DNA of 64,000 bases, from the NCBI RefSeq assembly GCF_964355755.1, contig NC_092673.1, positions 4,967,001-5,031,000 of the forward strand. Direction: 5' to 3'. Positions 1-13,226 of this stretch are shown in pieces (the first letter of the stretch is position 1; the number at the start of each line of letters is the position of its first letter). Under the pieces are notes generated by a model, which saw only the letters and a program-made list of their open reading frames with translations, searched no databases and was not told where the DNA came from. The position numbers were made by a program, and so were the translations under genes. The stretch is from Antedon mediterranea (Eukaryota > Echinodermata > Crinoidea > Comatulida > Antedonidae).

Positions 1-869
1 GAAAAACCTGTTGGAGCGGTGAAAATTTACTGATTAAGTAGCCAAGTATGAGCCGTAGTTTGCGATGAAAGACAGCTTGTACAGTTTAATAAATCAGCCG
101 ACGAACAATATGATATTAAAGATACTATTATTATACATAAAAACAGCGCGTGTCTGCAACAAAAACGTTGGTATGGAGCTTTCGTTGAGGGTACGCAGAC
201 AGATACAAGTCCCCCCATGTATCAGAACCCCTCATTTGGAACACTCCTATTTAGGGTACACATCTTGCAAAACGAACGTGGGAAGTGTATAGTTCTATTT
301 CAACTCTGTGACAAACCCTATTCAGCGGATATCCCATCCCACACTTAGTTGGGTTCCGAAAATGTCTTAACAAAGGTTCTTCCATATCAGCATCATTTGT
401 ACGCAAGATGTACCTTTTCATTGTGTCACTACAATTAGTGCGCGAGCACGTGCAAAATTACGTAAATTATACGCAAACGTCACCGACGATGTTCCAAAAA
501 TGCTTAGGCCTATAAATACAAATATCGAATTAACTGTATCAGATTACTCATTAAAGCGGTAATTTAACAGAAAGATAAAATATATAATTTTTAAATGTTT
601 GTTTTTAGATTAAAAGAACTAGCAATGACTGTTTTAGTTTAAACTTGCACGCTCGGATAGGCTCTGACATGGCAGAGTGCAGGTATAAACTTACACAGGA
701 AAAATTCATCGGAAACCGGTCCTTCGCTTGGCATCCGTGCGTGACGCTACAAGCAATGCCCTTAATTAGACAAATCATACACAGATTCAACATTATTGTT
801 TTGACAAGTCAACTATTAGAAACATACATATTTGAAGTTGAACTTGTGTTATATTAGTCTGCATACTAT
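1..869. other. Non-coding, nothing recognised
   Basis: Mixed-composition DNA with only short frames (75 codons or fewer) of no recognisable family. There is no repeat shared with the rest of the window that I could see. Confidence 0.6.
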
Positions 870-1249
870 ACGCAGGCAAATTCAATTTTATGACCTAGAT
901 GTTATCATCCAATATTTAGGCTACGTGTGCGCGTTTATAAAAAGGCCGTACTGGAATATCACGTGCACATGTATATAATGATGACCACGTGTGCATTAAA
1001 AATAGAGTTTAAATGTGTTTACCGTATTGCTACGTTCCTTCTAAATTTTAACTTCTAATTTATAGGTCCATGGTATAGGCTTACGCAGGCAAATATAATG
1101 AGCAATGTATGACCTAAAGGATACTATCACCCAATATTTACACTACGTGCGCGTTTATAAAAGACACCGGAATATTACGTGCACATTTATATAATGATGA
1201 CCACGTGCGTGATAAAAATAAAGTTTAAATGTGTTTACCCTATTGCTCG
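870..1249 (+). repeat. Tandem-like duplication of a ~165-bp E-box-containing unit
   Basis: Units at 870-1034 and 1083-1249 align over their whole length with scattered substitutions. Both start CGCAGGCAAAT, pass through GTGCGCGTTTATAAAA and a central block with ATATAATGATGACCACGTG, and end GTGTTTACC(G/C)TATTGCT. Each carries a CACGTG E-box and further near-matches. About 48 unrelated bases separate them. Confidence 0.75.
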
Positions 1250-3540
1250 TTTTGTTTTTTTGTTTTTATTATTTTAAAATCGTATTTTTTACAATATTCT
1301 TGTTTTTTTTGTGTAATTTCCTGCTCTTTGCTGTTTCTTGTATTTTTCAGTTATTTGTTTTGTAATGGTTGATTCTTTTTTGTAATTAATTTTATTTTAA
1401 ATTTACATAGTGGCCTAACGTCTTATAATTCGTAATATTCGTTCATATTAATCTCTTTATCTTTTATTTAAGTTGTAAATTCTTAAGGAAAGTATTCGAC
1501 CTAGACTTTAATTCCGGACAATGAGTGCCAATGGGTTCCATGACATGGGTCAAGAAAACCCATTAATCCCATACAGTTTATATTGTCAAGTCATATTGTT
1601 TAAGATATCAGTTTTTTTCGTTCATTGTATTTTGATGGTTTTAATGATGGCGATGATAATACTATTTAGTTTAATCTAACGGAAGTGAACTGCTTGACCA
1701 ATTGGCGCCATCTGAATCTCCTGTAGAATTAGGATATTTTTTTAGACTAACAATACCTCCACTCGAATAAAAAGCGAATAAAAAGCAAACAAAAGTCCCC
1801 TTTTTAAATCACCATTTATCCACACTATTTCTAAAAAGTTGACAAACAAAGTAATAGTTTAGTCATAATATAAGTTAGTTAGTTAGTAATATATTGTCAC
1901 GGATCAAAAGTTTTTCCGCGTTGGTGTTATTGAATCGGTTGGTGGCGTGCGTTGGAATGTAATCTAATTTACATACCATGAGTCTCTCTTGTAGTATGGG
2001 CGCGTCGGGAGACATTGTATAAACGTTTTTAAAGTTATAATCTAAGATTGAAAGGTTTGGTAGATATTAAAATTATTCTATCTCGATGTTATATGTATAT
2101 TGATAGCACCGATAATATTGTAAATCTGTGGGTTGAAGCTAACACAACCAATAACATACTCTCAAACCGGACCATGACAGAATAATAAATGGCACCACCG
2201 GATTGTACTATTATAGTCTGACGTCATAAAACCGAATCGTACGTGTGTCGGAAACGCAGGGCGCCGAGTGACTACGAAGGCCAGATGTGGGATTCCTTTG
2301 CGTGGTAAAGAAGGACATTGTTGGTTTTTACAATGTACCCATAAATACCACCTTTTCACCATGACATCGTATATCCGTAATAGGACTATAAAACGAATTT
2401 GGCCTAATTACATTTTTCGAAATGTGGTATTACATTATTTAATTTTTCGACAATTTTAAACATGCTAGTGATTTGGAGGTCGTGGGGTCAAATCTGGCCC
2501 GAAAATTATTTGCGATTATTCGAATATGCACTATAGTATAAAGTAGGGCCTAACAATGACGTAAAATGGGCAAACATCAATTATTAGACGCCTTTAAACA
2601 AAGTGTGTTCTGATAAGCACAATTACTCATAATTGGTGTAATAAAAACCCAGACTTTCCGTACCGATACAAATTAAGGTCGTAACTTAACTAGGTCATTA
2701 AAATTTAATTGAAAACCAATATCCATGTATTAAATTATATAATACATTTATTAGGCTTTTAATTTTGCGGTTGATTGCCTACTTCAAAACGATCTGCATG
2801 CCATTTTGAAATGTTGATTATCAACCGAATGTAATATTATTAGATAATAAAGGTATATTAATCTTTCTTTGATTTTTATGTTATTTCCTTTATAGGGTAT
2901 ATCATTCTCATCAGTCGAACCATCTATTATTCTTGACGGACAATTGACGACAATTCAACTTAATAATACAATAGACAAACGAATACGGAGGTAAGATCAT
3001 AATGTATGAATTATTCACCCAATTCTCGGTGCTGTATCTCCACATCTCTCCAGTATCATAGGAAAATTCCGACATACAGCGTCTCATGTGATGTGATATC
3101 ACGAAATTTGCCGCTATTGGAAATTAATTGATACAGAACCAATAATCGCCGAAATTGAATTAAAAAATTACTGCAAAGTTCCAAGAAAGAGAAAATATCT
3201 TAAACTTTGCATGCTGCTGTCAACTAATTCAAACGCAGGAGCTTTTGGCATAAACATAAATATATTAGTGAACTATAATATCTCTATACAAAGAAATACA
3301 CGAATTTACAATACAATTGTATTGATATTGAATATAATCGTATTGGAAACCAACAGTTTTACTAATTATTTTGGTTTTATTTTCAAACCTATCATTACTT
3401 CGGCCCATGTATAATATAATACAACATTTGGCCTAAACATATCATGTTCGATTGTCGACCATCCAAGTATGATTAATGAATATTAACTTCCTATAACACA
3501 GATGCTATTGGCTGAAATGTACAATAAGAATGATTGAATT
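1250..3540. other. Non-coding, AT-rich
   Basis: T-rich start (1240-1420), a TTAGTTAGTTAGT microsatellite at about 1873, and otherwise unique sequence. Frames at 2162-2459 on both strands overlap each other and match nothing. Confidence 0.6.
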
Positions 3541-4840
3541 AGACAAGGAATTAAACTATTTAAACCACCATCAAATCGTATGGTTCTGGCAATAGTGATT
3601 GAAATAATTATTGAAATATACAGTAAACCACAATTACGATTAGTTGCATTATTGATTGAAATATGTATTGAAATAATGATTGAAAAAGTACATGAAATAA
3701 ACAAGGAATTAAACTATTTAAACCAACAAATCATATGGTTCTGGAAATAGGGATTGAAATAATGATTGAAATATACAGTAAACTACGATTACGATTAGTT
3801 GCATTATCGATTAACATATTTATTGCAATAATGACTGGAAAAGTAAATAAAATAGACAAGGAATTAACCTATATAAAACACCAACGATTAGTATTTTGGC
3901 ATTAGTGAATGAAATAGGTAGTTTTTAAATCATAAACAAATAGAGTTTTCTGACAATATTGATTGAAATAGTGATTGAAAGAACTATTGAAAGAATGATT
4001 GAAAGAATGATTGAAATAGTGATTGAAATAGTGATTGAAATAGTGATTGAAAGAATGATTGAAATAGTGATTGAAATAGTGATTGAAAGAATGATTGAAA
4101 TAGCGATTCAAATAGTGATTCAAATAGTGATTGAGAGAAAGATTGAAATAATGATTGAAATAATGATTGAAATAGTGATTGAAATCTTGATTAAAATAGT
4201 GATTGAGATAATGATTGAAATAGTTATTGAATTAATGATTTGAATAATGATAAGAATGATTGAAATAGTGATTGAAAGAATGATTGAAATAGTGATTGAA
4301 ATATTGATTGAAATAGTGATTGAAAGAATAATTAAAAGAATGATTGAAATAGTGATTGAAATAGTGATTGAAAGAATGATTGAAATAGTGATTGAAAAGG
4401 TGATTGAAAGAATGATTGAAATAATGATTGAAATAATGATTGAAATAATGAGTGAAATAGTGGTTGAAATAGTGATTGAAATAGTTATTAAAATAGTTAT
4501 TGAAATAGTGATTGAAAGAATGATTGAAATAATGAGGGAAATAGTGATTGAAATAGTGATTGAAATAGTAATTAAAATTATGATTGAAATAATGATTGAA
4601 ATAGTGATTGAAATCATGATTGAAATAGTGATTGAGATAATGATTTGAATAATGATTGGAATGATTGAATTAATGATTGAATTGTGATTGAAATAGGGAT
4701 TGAAATAGTGATTGAAATAGTGATTAAAAGAATGATTGAAATAGTGAGTGAAATAATGATTGAAATAGTGTTTGAAATAGTTATTGAAATAGACAAGGAA
4801 GTAAACTATATTATAAATAGTATATGGTTCTGGCAATTGA
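3541..4840 (+). repeat. Higher-order ~155-bp repeat with a 12-bp minisatellite expansion
   Basis: A landmark (AGACAAGGAATTAAACTAT, usually followed by TATGGTTCTGG) recurs at 3541, 3699, 3854 and 4791. The first two spacings are 158 and 155 bp. In the third unit the GATTGAAATA motif has expanded to about 850 bp (about 3957-4800) of 12-bp units of the form ATTGAAATAGTG, with AATG, AGAATG and similar variants. The + strand there is nearly free of C. Because 12 is a multiple of three, long pseudo-reading frames appear on both strands. Confidence 0.9.
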
Positions 4841-6311
4841 TGTTGAACGAGATAAACATTAATAACGAGCTTTCGATTTTGGAACGACATGACCAGGATA
4901 AACAGAGAACATGTGACGAGTATTTCAGGGTCACTGTATTTTTTTTACAGGGACATGCGGCGACCTATCAGTTTCGGAAGGTGTAAATTAAAACGAGAAA
5001 ATGGTGTTTTTTTTTATGAAACTGAAAATGTCTTTCTTCTTTGATGAAACAACATTGAGTTAGTGGAATTTATTCCCCGATAATAAATTTTGGAGTAAAA
5101 CTCTAGTGGCAGACGGACCACTGCTAAAATAAAAAAAAAACAATTCATATTTCATTCATTCGTATTTACAAACACCAAAAGTGCCCATTTTCGTTTTGTT
5201 TATCATGCTGAAATTTTCGATTATATTCGAATACGATTATGATATTAATAATGATAACGATTATTATGGTAATTGGTCAGATGTTTTTGCCCTACTCTGA
5301 CGTAATTCTCGGGTGGGACTATTATGGTATTAATATCGAAATTGGGTGACCGTTGACCAATACGGTACATTATTAATGAGAATTATTTATATTGTATCTT
5401 TCATCGCAGGAACAAGAGAGATTGGAAAGTTGAAGTGGGCATCTAGTGTTCCATAATTGGCAATTAATTGGTCCTTGGAATTAATCTCATTTTATACCTT
5501 ACCAACCTAGCTACTTTGTCGAAAACAATGAAAGGAAAACAATTCGGAAAATAATATGTCATCTTTATCTAAAAATAGATTTTAAAATCTTTGAAGGAAG
5601 TGCTCTCAATAATTACGTAATATTCCTAAAAATAGAATGCCTAAATGAATGGTCAGATAGCCACCATATAATCATAATATTCTCTGATTTAGCATATAAT
5701 TATATACTTTAATATTTCCTTTGAACCTGTGATGATAAATGTCTATGTTTTACTTTAATTACTTTTAAACCATGTAAATGCATGGACCATTTTGAAAAGC
5801 TTTACTTATACGTTACTAAAAATGAAATCTATATAAAAAAATAACTACCTTTCGCGTTTTTGTTATTGACCTTACTGCTTTAACTCACCCGCGTGCGTGC
5901 AACGACTTCTTGCGCGAGTTACAATAGTTATGATATGGTATATCATTGATCATATTTCACATATTTTGCATTCATATTTATAGTGAAGTTTCAGTATTTC
6001 CTTTCATTGATTGACACCTATAATTGAAATCATGGTTTAAAATACATGCAGAGGAAATTTAGTTGATTATAGTCAACAATCGCACGCGATGATGCCAGCA
6101 TATTTCGGTACAATGTCTATAGAATTTGATGAATTACAGATTTTTCTTAAATAAAATCATAAAGTCATGTTGTTTTTATTTTGTTTTTATTGTAGACTAA
6201 TGTTCTTATCAAACGCAAAAAACCCACGCATGAGGAACTTAAGAGTGACCGAAATCTCTCAATATCTACACAGTTCGACACAAATATACGGTACGGTAGA
6301 ATTTTACAGCT
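4841..6311. other. Non-coding, nothing recognised
   Basis: Unique AT-rich sequence after the minisatellite. The + strand frame that runs out of the array to 4986 is a read-through of the repeat. Confidence 0.6.
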
Positions 6312-6501
6312 AAAGCTTGGTTCCCACTAGCGACGCAACGTAACGCAACCTACGCAACGTAAGAAAATGCCCTTTAAATAATTGTGTTTTCCCCCGCCTC
6401 CTGCGTGAAATCAAAAAGCGGCAGCACTATTGCGTCGTCGGTTCCCACTTGTGATTACGCAATACGTCACTGCGTCGCGTTCTAGTGGGAACCACGCTTA
6501 A
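6312..6501. mobile_element. Foldback MITE, family A (AAGCTTGGTTCCCAC termini)
   Basis: The left end is AAAGCTTGGTTCCCACTAGC and the right end is the inverse, CTAGTGGGAACCACGCTTAA. Inside are inverted ACGCAACG/CGTTGCG blocks. It is non-coding and about 190 bp. Copies recur at 11094, 13086, 17991, 24299, 39605 and 40889, so it is a family rather than a chance palindrome. Confidence 0.75.
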
Positions 6502-7133
6502 ATACAATTTTATTACCTTGTGGTTAAAAAAAATAAATTATAAACCTCATTTATAGAAAATGTTAAATACATTGTCATGAATACTGACTATATTTTAGTT
6601 AATTATTCTTTGTCTACCTCTAAACTGTTGAAAGTTTACATAGGCCTACGTGATCCAGTTATCTGAATGAGATTATCATTTGGTATATATTCGGACTATC
6701 AAATACATCTTTGAACCTACAGTATAAGCTGAATTGATATGTTGTTAAACAAATTAACAAAGTGACAGGTCTAGTGACGTGTATAAATTAGTTTTTCGAA
6801 ATTATGAAATAGGCCTACCTTAAATCTGGGTTAGTTAGTGAGAGTAGTATTTGTGTGGGTGCCTTTGTCTAGGCTTTTAGAAATAATAACACGTCATACA
6901 GCCACCTTTTCGAGTCATTAATTCATAGAAGATATACATTTCTTTTGTTTAACCTAAACTAAACATCATTCGAAATTAAAGCCGTTGGTTTTCTTTTAAT
7001 GTAAGCCTAAATAGGCCTGTAGATAGAGGAAACATCATTGAAAATGTAGGCATATATCGTTCTTAATAGGCCTATAGTTTCTGGAATTTAGATTGGCAAA
7101 ATGACGATTTTTATTTATTTATGCTGGAAAAAT

Positions 7134-7289
7134 TTACTGCACTATCAAACCTGTTTGACAAAAAAAGTGTGATATGCCCAAATATGGTAGTTATATACTC
7201 AAATATGGTAGTGATATGACATCATCATTCCATATATGGACACATTACATTTTGTTGTCACATAAAGTTTGAGAGTGGAGATAAAGCTT
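7134..7289. mobile_element. MITE, family B (CTACACTATCAAACT termini), diverged copy
   Basis: It starts with CTGCACTATCAAACCTGTTTG and ends with the inverse-like AAAGTTTGAGAGTGGAGATAAAGC. It carries the family's internal CAAATATGGTAGTGATATG repeats, twice. The full termini are seen at 39236 and 53169. Confidence 0.6.
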
Positions 7290-8529
7290 TACACTTCTCA
7301 CCTATTGTGACGCATCAAATAAAATCATCCTACATGGTAAATATCTTAAAAACGACCATACAAAATAGAGAAACAGAAACAGAACACTATATCAGTGAAA
7401 AATGAGAAAATTAACCCCCAAAAATATTTAAGCATCCATATCAACATTTCAATTTCAGATCAGTTTTAATGGTTAATTATTAAAAAATCGGACTTAGATA
7501 AAAATTGGAAATATGGAATATGAAAAAAAACCAGAAACCTAACAAATTATGCAAATTAAATAAATACTCTATATATGGAGTATATAAAACAAATAAATAA
7601 ATTCTTAACTAACAAATTGGTGTATTCTATTCAAAACCGATTCGATCTTTTCAAGGAAAATTAAGTATAATTAAAAGCATACGTCCAGACATCCTTTACT
7701 TGGCATGTTATGATGTCTAAATTAATTCTTTCCGTAACTTGGACTTGGACGCAAGAACTATGTAAAGAATGTGAACTATATATTTTATTACAACGATGGT
7801 AATATTTTGGAACTTTGTTTGTTTTCGGAAATTTTTAAAGAAACTTATGACATGACACTGGCGTCGCGAGTATCAAGAGGGGGTCGGGGTGGGTATCGAC
7901 GGCGCCAGTATTATCACAAGAATGTTGGAATGGTCAATTGACATGCAGACGGACTGTGGCAACACGTTGTCCATCTTTTCCAATATAAGCATGATTGAGG
8001 GAGCCGGTTGTCTTTGTCTGTGTTTTGTAATATTAAAGTGAAGAAATTAACTCACATACTGTACAGATTCACGTATGACTAGAGGACCGGCAGCCGGACT
8101 CACTCTTGCATCCTTACATTATTAGAACATATTCCTATAGGCCTATCTGTGACATAATCTCACAAGTTATTCTCGTATAACACGATAATTTAAACCTTTT
8201 ATAAAATAACAACAGTTCAATCTTTCACCGTTAACAATCAAATTGACTCATATATTCTGATAACACGGGAAATATACATCAACAGGGAAACATTTGAGTC
8301 GAGCAATATTCCTAATCGTGGCATGATCTCCCAACGTTATTACATTCGATTAGGCCAATTTGTTCGTTGATCACTATAATAATTTCTATGAAATATAATC
8401 TGGCTCATATAGCTAATAGCTATTTTAATCAGTAACCCTAACAGTATTAACGTTAAGAATGATATGTTTTTATGATCTTCTTTCAAAGCCTATCTGCAGT
8501 AATGTTGGCACAATGGTTGATTTTCATTG

Positions 8530-8702
8530 CTATGAGAGCCCTCTTGTAAACATATATTATTAACTCTACAATGTTTAAATCCCTTCTTAGATTTTCTTTC
8601 CTATATGAGAGCCCTCTTGTAAAAATTATATATTATAACCTCTACAATGTTTAATTCCCTTATGAGTAGCCCTCTAGATATAATTATTGTATAACCTCTA
8701 CT
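8530..8702 (+). repeat. Three-copy tandem repeat, ~60-70-bp unit
   Basis: TATGAGAGCCCTCTTGTAAA followed by a TATATTATAACCTCTACAATGTT-like stretch occurs at about 8530 and 8602. A third, shorter version starts at about 8660 (ATGAGTAGCCCTCTAG, then ATAACCTCTACTAAGTT). The copies are diverged by small indels. Confidence 0.65.
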
Positions 8703-11093
8703 AAGTTGTATTAACTCTTTTTAAATATGTTTGAATTTGACAGACCGACACATAGGCACATAGCGAGCTAGGGTGATACTGTTGTAAAAGTTGACTCATC
8801 GAATTCTTCTTTTCTTTAAGATAGTACGGTAGGCCTGTTAACTTTTATTTAATGTTCGACGGTATACTTTTTTTTTTAACTGTGCGCTAGTCTGACTTGG
8901 CAGAGTGTATAGTCTGATCCTTCTAAACACGCGAACCGTCCCAGGTGTACATTTTACCGCGCATTTTTTCCTCCGGACGATACAAGCGCTAGTATATATA
9001 GAGATATGCATGTTTCACAGGGATTCCTTTGAGGCACGTTTGACAGAAGCTGTGGGTGTTTGTTGTCAATCAGGGGAAATGCATACGTATGTTCTAATGT
9101 TCCCCACGACAGGAAATGACCATATAATTCATTCAGAGAATTAAAAAAAAATACATACTTGTAACTTCAGACTGAATGCAAGAGGTTAAGTTATGAAGTT
9201 ATGTTCAGTTATCTGATCGTTTGTGTTTAAAAAAAAACTAAAATAATATAGTAATAAAAATAAATAATAAACTTAAATACAGAAAAAGCAACACAAATAT
9301 ATAGGCCTACAACAATTTGAATTTATACAATAGTTTATATAGTAGTTAATAGTCTGGAAAAAGTATATATAAATATTTAATGTCAATGTAGAGAATTAGT
9401 TTGCCTACCTAGCACAAGAATAACATTCCATTCTCAGTCTTAATTAACCATCAGACTCTTGTTTAAACCGTTAGCTCTGGTAGACTTGGGTAGAAGTAGC
9501 TGCATACGTAATTATTATCAATTTGTGATCTCAGACTTTACAGAAGTATTAGTTTACTTACGGCAGCTGTAGACCTGTTGTTCATCTACTAACTAGATAA
9601 GCCAATGTATATGGCAATAGTATCACGCTTATTACGAGGGTATGCTCCCTTAATACCTTACTGGAATATTTGCTCAGGCGCAGTGTATTTAAGTAGGCAC
9701 TACACAAGTTGAACAACAACGTTAACACCTTGGGAACTCGTAGTTTATCAGTTATCATTATGTAAACTTTACTAATTAAACACTACTGGACTTATAAGAG
9801 AATGATTACAAAGTGTACACAATCAAATGATTTATCACCGTTTATCGTAGGCTGTTGAGGGCTTATATGAACTATCAGAACCACTTCAACCGGTTGTTGA
9901 GTAGTAATGATAGTCTGCTTCTCTCTCACTGTTATCGGTACTGCGTATAGCGCATACGATTGATTATATATATTTCGTTGTTATTTACATTTGTCAGTAT
10001 CTATAGCATCTCATACACTGATAAGTAACACGCAATAGCCATTAATATCAGCTTTGACAATAGATTTGCGATATTAAACTTACACTTATTTTCAATTTTA
10101 TAGTATGCAAAGTAGATAATAATCATTTATTTGTAGAGCTTTCAAAAATATAAAAATGTCTTTTTGCAATGATCGTTGAGTTGACAATCATGTGCATTAT
10201 GACGTCAGATCATTTTTTGCACGTATACACTACTTTTTTATCTTTTAAATGTCATAGGCCTACATACTATTAAAATGGACCAATTGTAGTTTATCTAGGC
10301 CTATATATTCTTAAAATTTGAAAAAAAATCTAAATTAATGACGATATTGATGGATCATATTAGAATGATTTTTTCCTTTGATATAGGCAATAATTTAACA
10401 GTAGATCATTTGTTCGAGAACATTTTGTATGTCCATATATAGATCTGCTCGCAATAGTACATTGCAATACTCAAAGAAATATATTACCATTTTTTTAGAA
10501 ACTTTTTTTTTTCAAGTCTGTTTATTTTCATAAAATATTTGTAAATTAAAAGAAATGTTCTTTTTTTTTTATTATTATTTTGTTTTGAAAGAAATAAATG
10601 TTAACTTGAACTTTAATAATTTCTAGTATAATAACCAGGCCTACATCCTTCTCAGATTGACATTAGTGGTGCAGTTCTATTGAAATAAACCTAACATTAT
10701 TCCGGGTTTTTGAGTTACACTATCAAACTTTATGTGAAAACTTTACAGATGAAACTTGCAGCATGACATTATTTTCAGAACGTTTACCATCTGTTAAGCA
10801 TATTATTCAACTTTAAAAAAAAAAACAGATAAAAAAGTGAAGTGATGATTCACATGATATAAATTCAATTGTTTCGTTGGTTTTAGTAGCATTCCACGGC
10901 GCTCGTGATATGATTTGCAAAAATTCCAGAGTATCGTTGTAAATTCTAAGTTTGCAGAACCGGCTAACTCTACCACAAACAAAATGCAGATTGTAAAAAA
11001 TGACGGAATGCCATAGATTTTGATAAAGAATACAGTATTGATAAAGTTAAACGTTAGGCCTACTGAATTTGAATCTTAAAGAGTGGTTTCCAC
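8703..11093. other. Non-coding with short element scraps
   Basis: It contains a family D scrap at about 8743-8775 (GACCGACACATAGGC...AGCGAGCT) and a family B left-end scrap at 10715. A 79-codon frame at 8905-9144 has no recognisable domain. Poly-T runs occur near 10505 and 10560. Confidence 0.55.
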
Positions 11094-11382
11094 TTAAGCT
11101 TGGTTCCCACTAGAACGTAACGCAAGGACGCAAACGCAACGCAAGCGTGTTAACCAATGACAAACGACAGTTCAAAAAATCCATCGTTTGTGATTGGTCA
11201 ATTCACTTACGTTGCGTTACGTCCTTGTGTTGCGTCTCAAGCATATAGACGCAACGCAAAGACTAAACGCAACGCAAGCGAGTTGACTAATGGCAAGCGA
11301 CATTTAGATTAATACATCGCTTGTGATTGGTCAAATTGCACTTACGTACGTCCTTGCGTTGCGTCTCTATTGTGGGAGCAAA
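11094..11382. mobile_element. Two adjacent family A foldback MITE copies
   Basis: The first copy begins TTAAGCTTGGTTCCCACTAG and runs to about 11240 (CGTCCTTGTGTTGCGTCTC). The second follows at 11246-11382 with ACGCAACG blocks, a GTTGAC...GATTGGTC inverted core and a right end TGCGTCTCTATTGTGGGAGC. The two lie side by side in the same order, which suggests insertion of one next to the other or unequal exchange. Confidence 0.65.
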
Positions 11383-13085
11383 GTATTGAATACGCAAGCG
11401 TACAATGTAGCTTGGTGGTTATGCCATCCATTCCTAGGACCCTGAAAATTAATACTTATAGCTCAGTTCTTTTCCTCTCGTGAACACCGCCACTCCTCAA
11501 TCTAAAATTTAGAGATGTTTTTATTTTTCCATTTCCTCGTGGTTTTTTTTATATGGGCTTGGTCATCATCCGGATTTAACAGTTCAAAACACTGATTTTG
11601 TTATGTTTCATGGAAAAATAGATACATTATCAATTACTGATCAACGTAATAAAATGTATTGATCAAATAGGCCTACACGCATCCATTTATCGTTTATCTA
11701 TTAATTTCCAATCGACACCTGTGTGTTATTTATTCACGTGTTATCGTTGTTTCATAAAGGTTAAACTAGTGTACATGCTGTGTTTACTGTGGGTAACTTT
11801 TTCATTTGTTGCCAGGCGTACTCGTGTTGTGTCAAAATTGTCGGTGATTTTGCAAGTTATTGAACATAGGTGAAGTTAGAAGGTCGTTTGGTTCCCATTG
11901 ATAAAATATCTTTGATAGTGTAGACAGAGCTTTAGTGCATTGTATCGTATATAGCGCGCATCGAATGTTACCTAAATGTGTGAGTTTTCTATTTGAGGAA
12001 CTTTAAAAGATATAGGCCTACACATACTCATACGTTTCTGTATGTAATTTTAACTCAATATTTACGCCGCGTCTATAAGAGGAAGATCAAAATTGGTAAA
12101 TATAAAGATGGCTTTGTCCAAAAAAATTGTAAAAATTATTTAAAATTAAATTTACAGTAAATTTACAAAACAGTAAAACCCCATATTAAGATGAAACACC
12201 TTCTTTATCGACAGTTAATAGAGGGGTATCCCATAAATGGTTTCACCGTGTAATATTCCTTTATTTCTTTTAAAAAGGAAAAGTTCCTTCTTAAAATTAA
12301 TTGTCCAAAACGACGGGTTATACTGAATTGATGTATTTCTTTTTACCCCCTTAACGGCCCTCTGGTTTTGTATTGCACGGACCTTCAGATGTAAATTAAT
12401 TTCAATAACATGCACACTCATGTAGCTAGTACAGGATATGATAAATAAAGAGGAATACGTTTCTGTCGAGTCTTCGAAAAACAAGGTTGTAAGATACTCG
12501 TCAAAACTTAAATAAATGTTACCAAAATGATAGAAATACGTACTTAATTGGATTCTTAACTTTGCATGATTTGTTAACGATCTTGTGAATGTGTAAAATG
12601 GCATGTTTAAAAGGAAACAGTTCAGTTGTTTGCTCTCCACCCCTATTCCTAGTATTCTTCGTGTGCTCCGAACCAATGGCAAGGTCAAATATCAACATTT
12701 CAAACCGAGAACCGAACGATTTAAAAATTCACCTATCCCTACAATAATGCATATGCTAAACAATAGTTCATAGAGCCAAAGCGATATACAGAGCGATATT
12801 GCTGTACCTTTTAATGCATTTTTATTACATCTTTTTAATTGTTAGGTAAGTCAATTGTACAGTACTTTTGTAAATGCAACGTTTTTAGCCATGCGGCTAC
12901 TTGTAAGTTTTATACCTGAATACAAATATTATAAGGCTATATTAACAATATTAATATCAACATTACCATTATTTCACAGACACCAAATTAATACCCCTAC
13001 AACCATCACTATCAAGCCACCATGTTCCTCCTCCTTTGAGACCCTATTAAGTGGACCTCTCAATATGATTTCTCTCAAATAATTG
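11383..13085. other. Non-coding or hypothetical; holds a 157-codon - strand frame
   Basis: The frame at 12215-12688 on the - strand begins MTLPLVRSTRRILG, is Phe/Tyr/Ser-rich, and has no domain, signal peptide or membrane segment I recognise. It is longer than chance would usually give at this base composition, but no splice or promoter context supports it. I leave it as unproven. Confidence 0.3.
11912..11935. mobile_element. Solo right terminus of MITE family B
   Basis: TTTGATAGTGTAGACAGAGC at 11911-11930 is an exact match to the right end of the complete copy at 53169-53323. A left-end-like TTACACTATCAAACTTTATG lies at about 10715, so the pair could be relics of a larger (1.2 kb) element; no coding remains between them. 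Confidence 0.5.
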
Positions 13086-13226
13086 AGACGTATAAGCGCA
13101 ACGTATTTGATTTGCTTCGGACCAATCACAAGCGGTGGATTATTCGAAATGTCGCTTGTCATTGGTCAACTCGCGTGTGTTGCGTCTACGTCCTTGCGTT
13201 GCGTCCTAGTGGGAACCAAGCTTAAG
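13086..13226. mobile_element. Foldback MITE, family A
   Basis: The right end is intact (CGTCCTAGTGGGAACCAAGC then TTAA). The core has GACCAATCACAAGCGGTGGA facing TCGCTTGTCATTGGTCAACT. The left end has decayed to GAGACGTATAAGCGCAACG. Confidence 0.7.

Noticed and set aside
3902-4986. Long frames on both strands (Ile/Glu/Met-rich on +, Ile/Ser/Thr or Phe/Asn/His-rich on -), up to 256 codons
   Set aside because: They are translations of the 12-bp minisatellite; a period divisible by three with no stop keeps several frames open at once.
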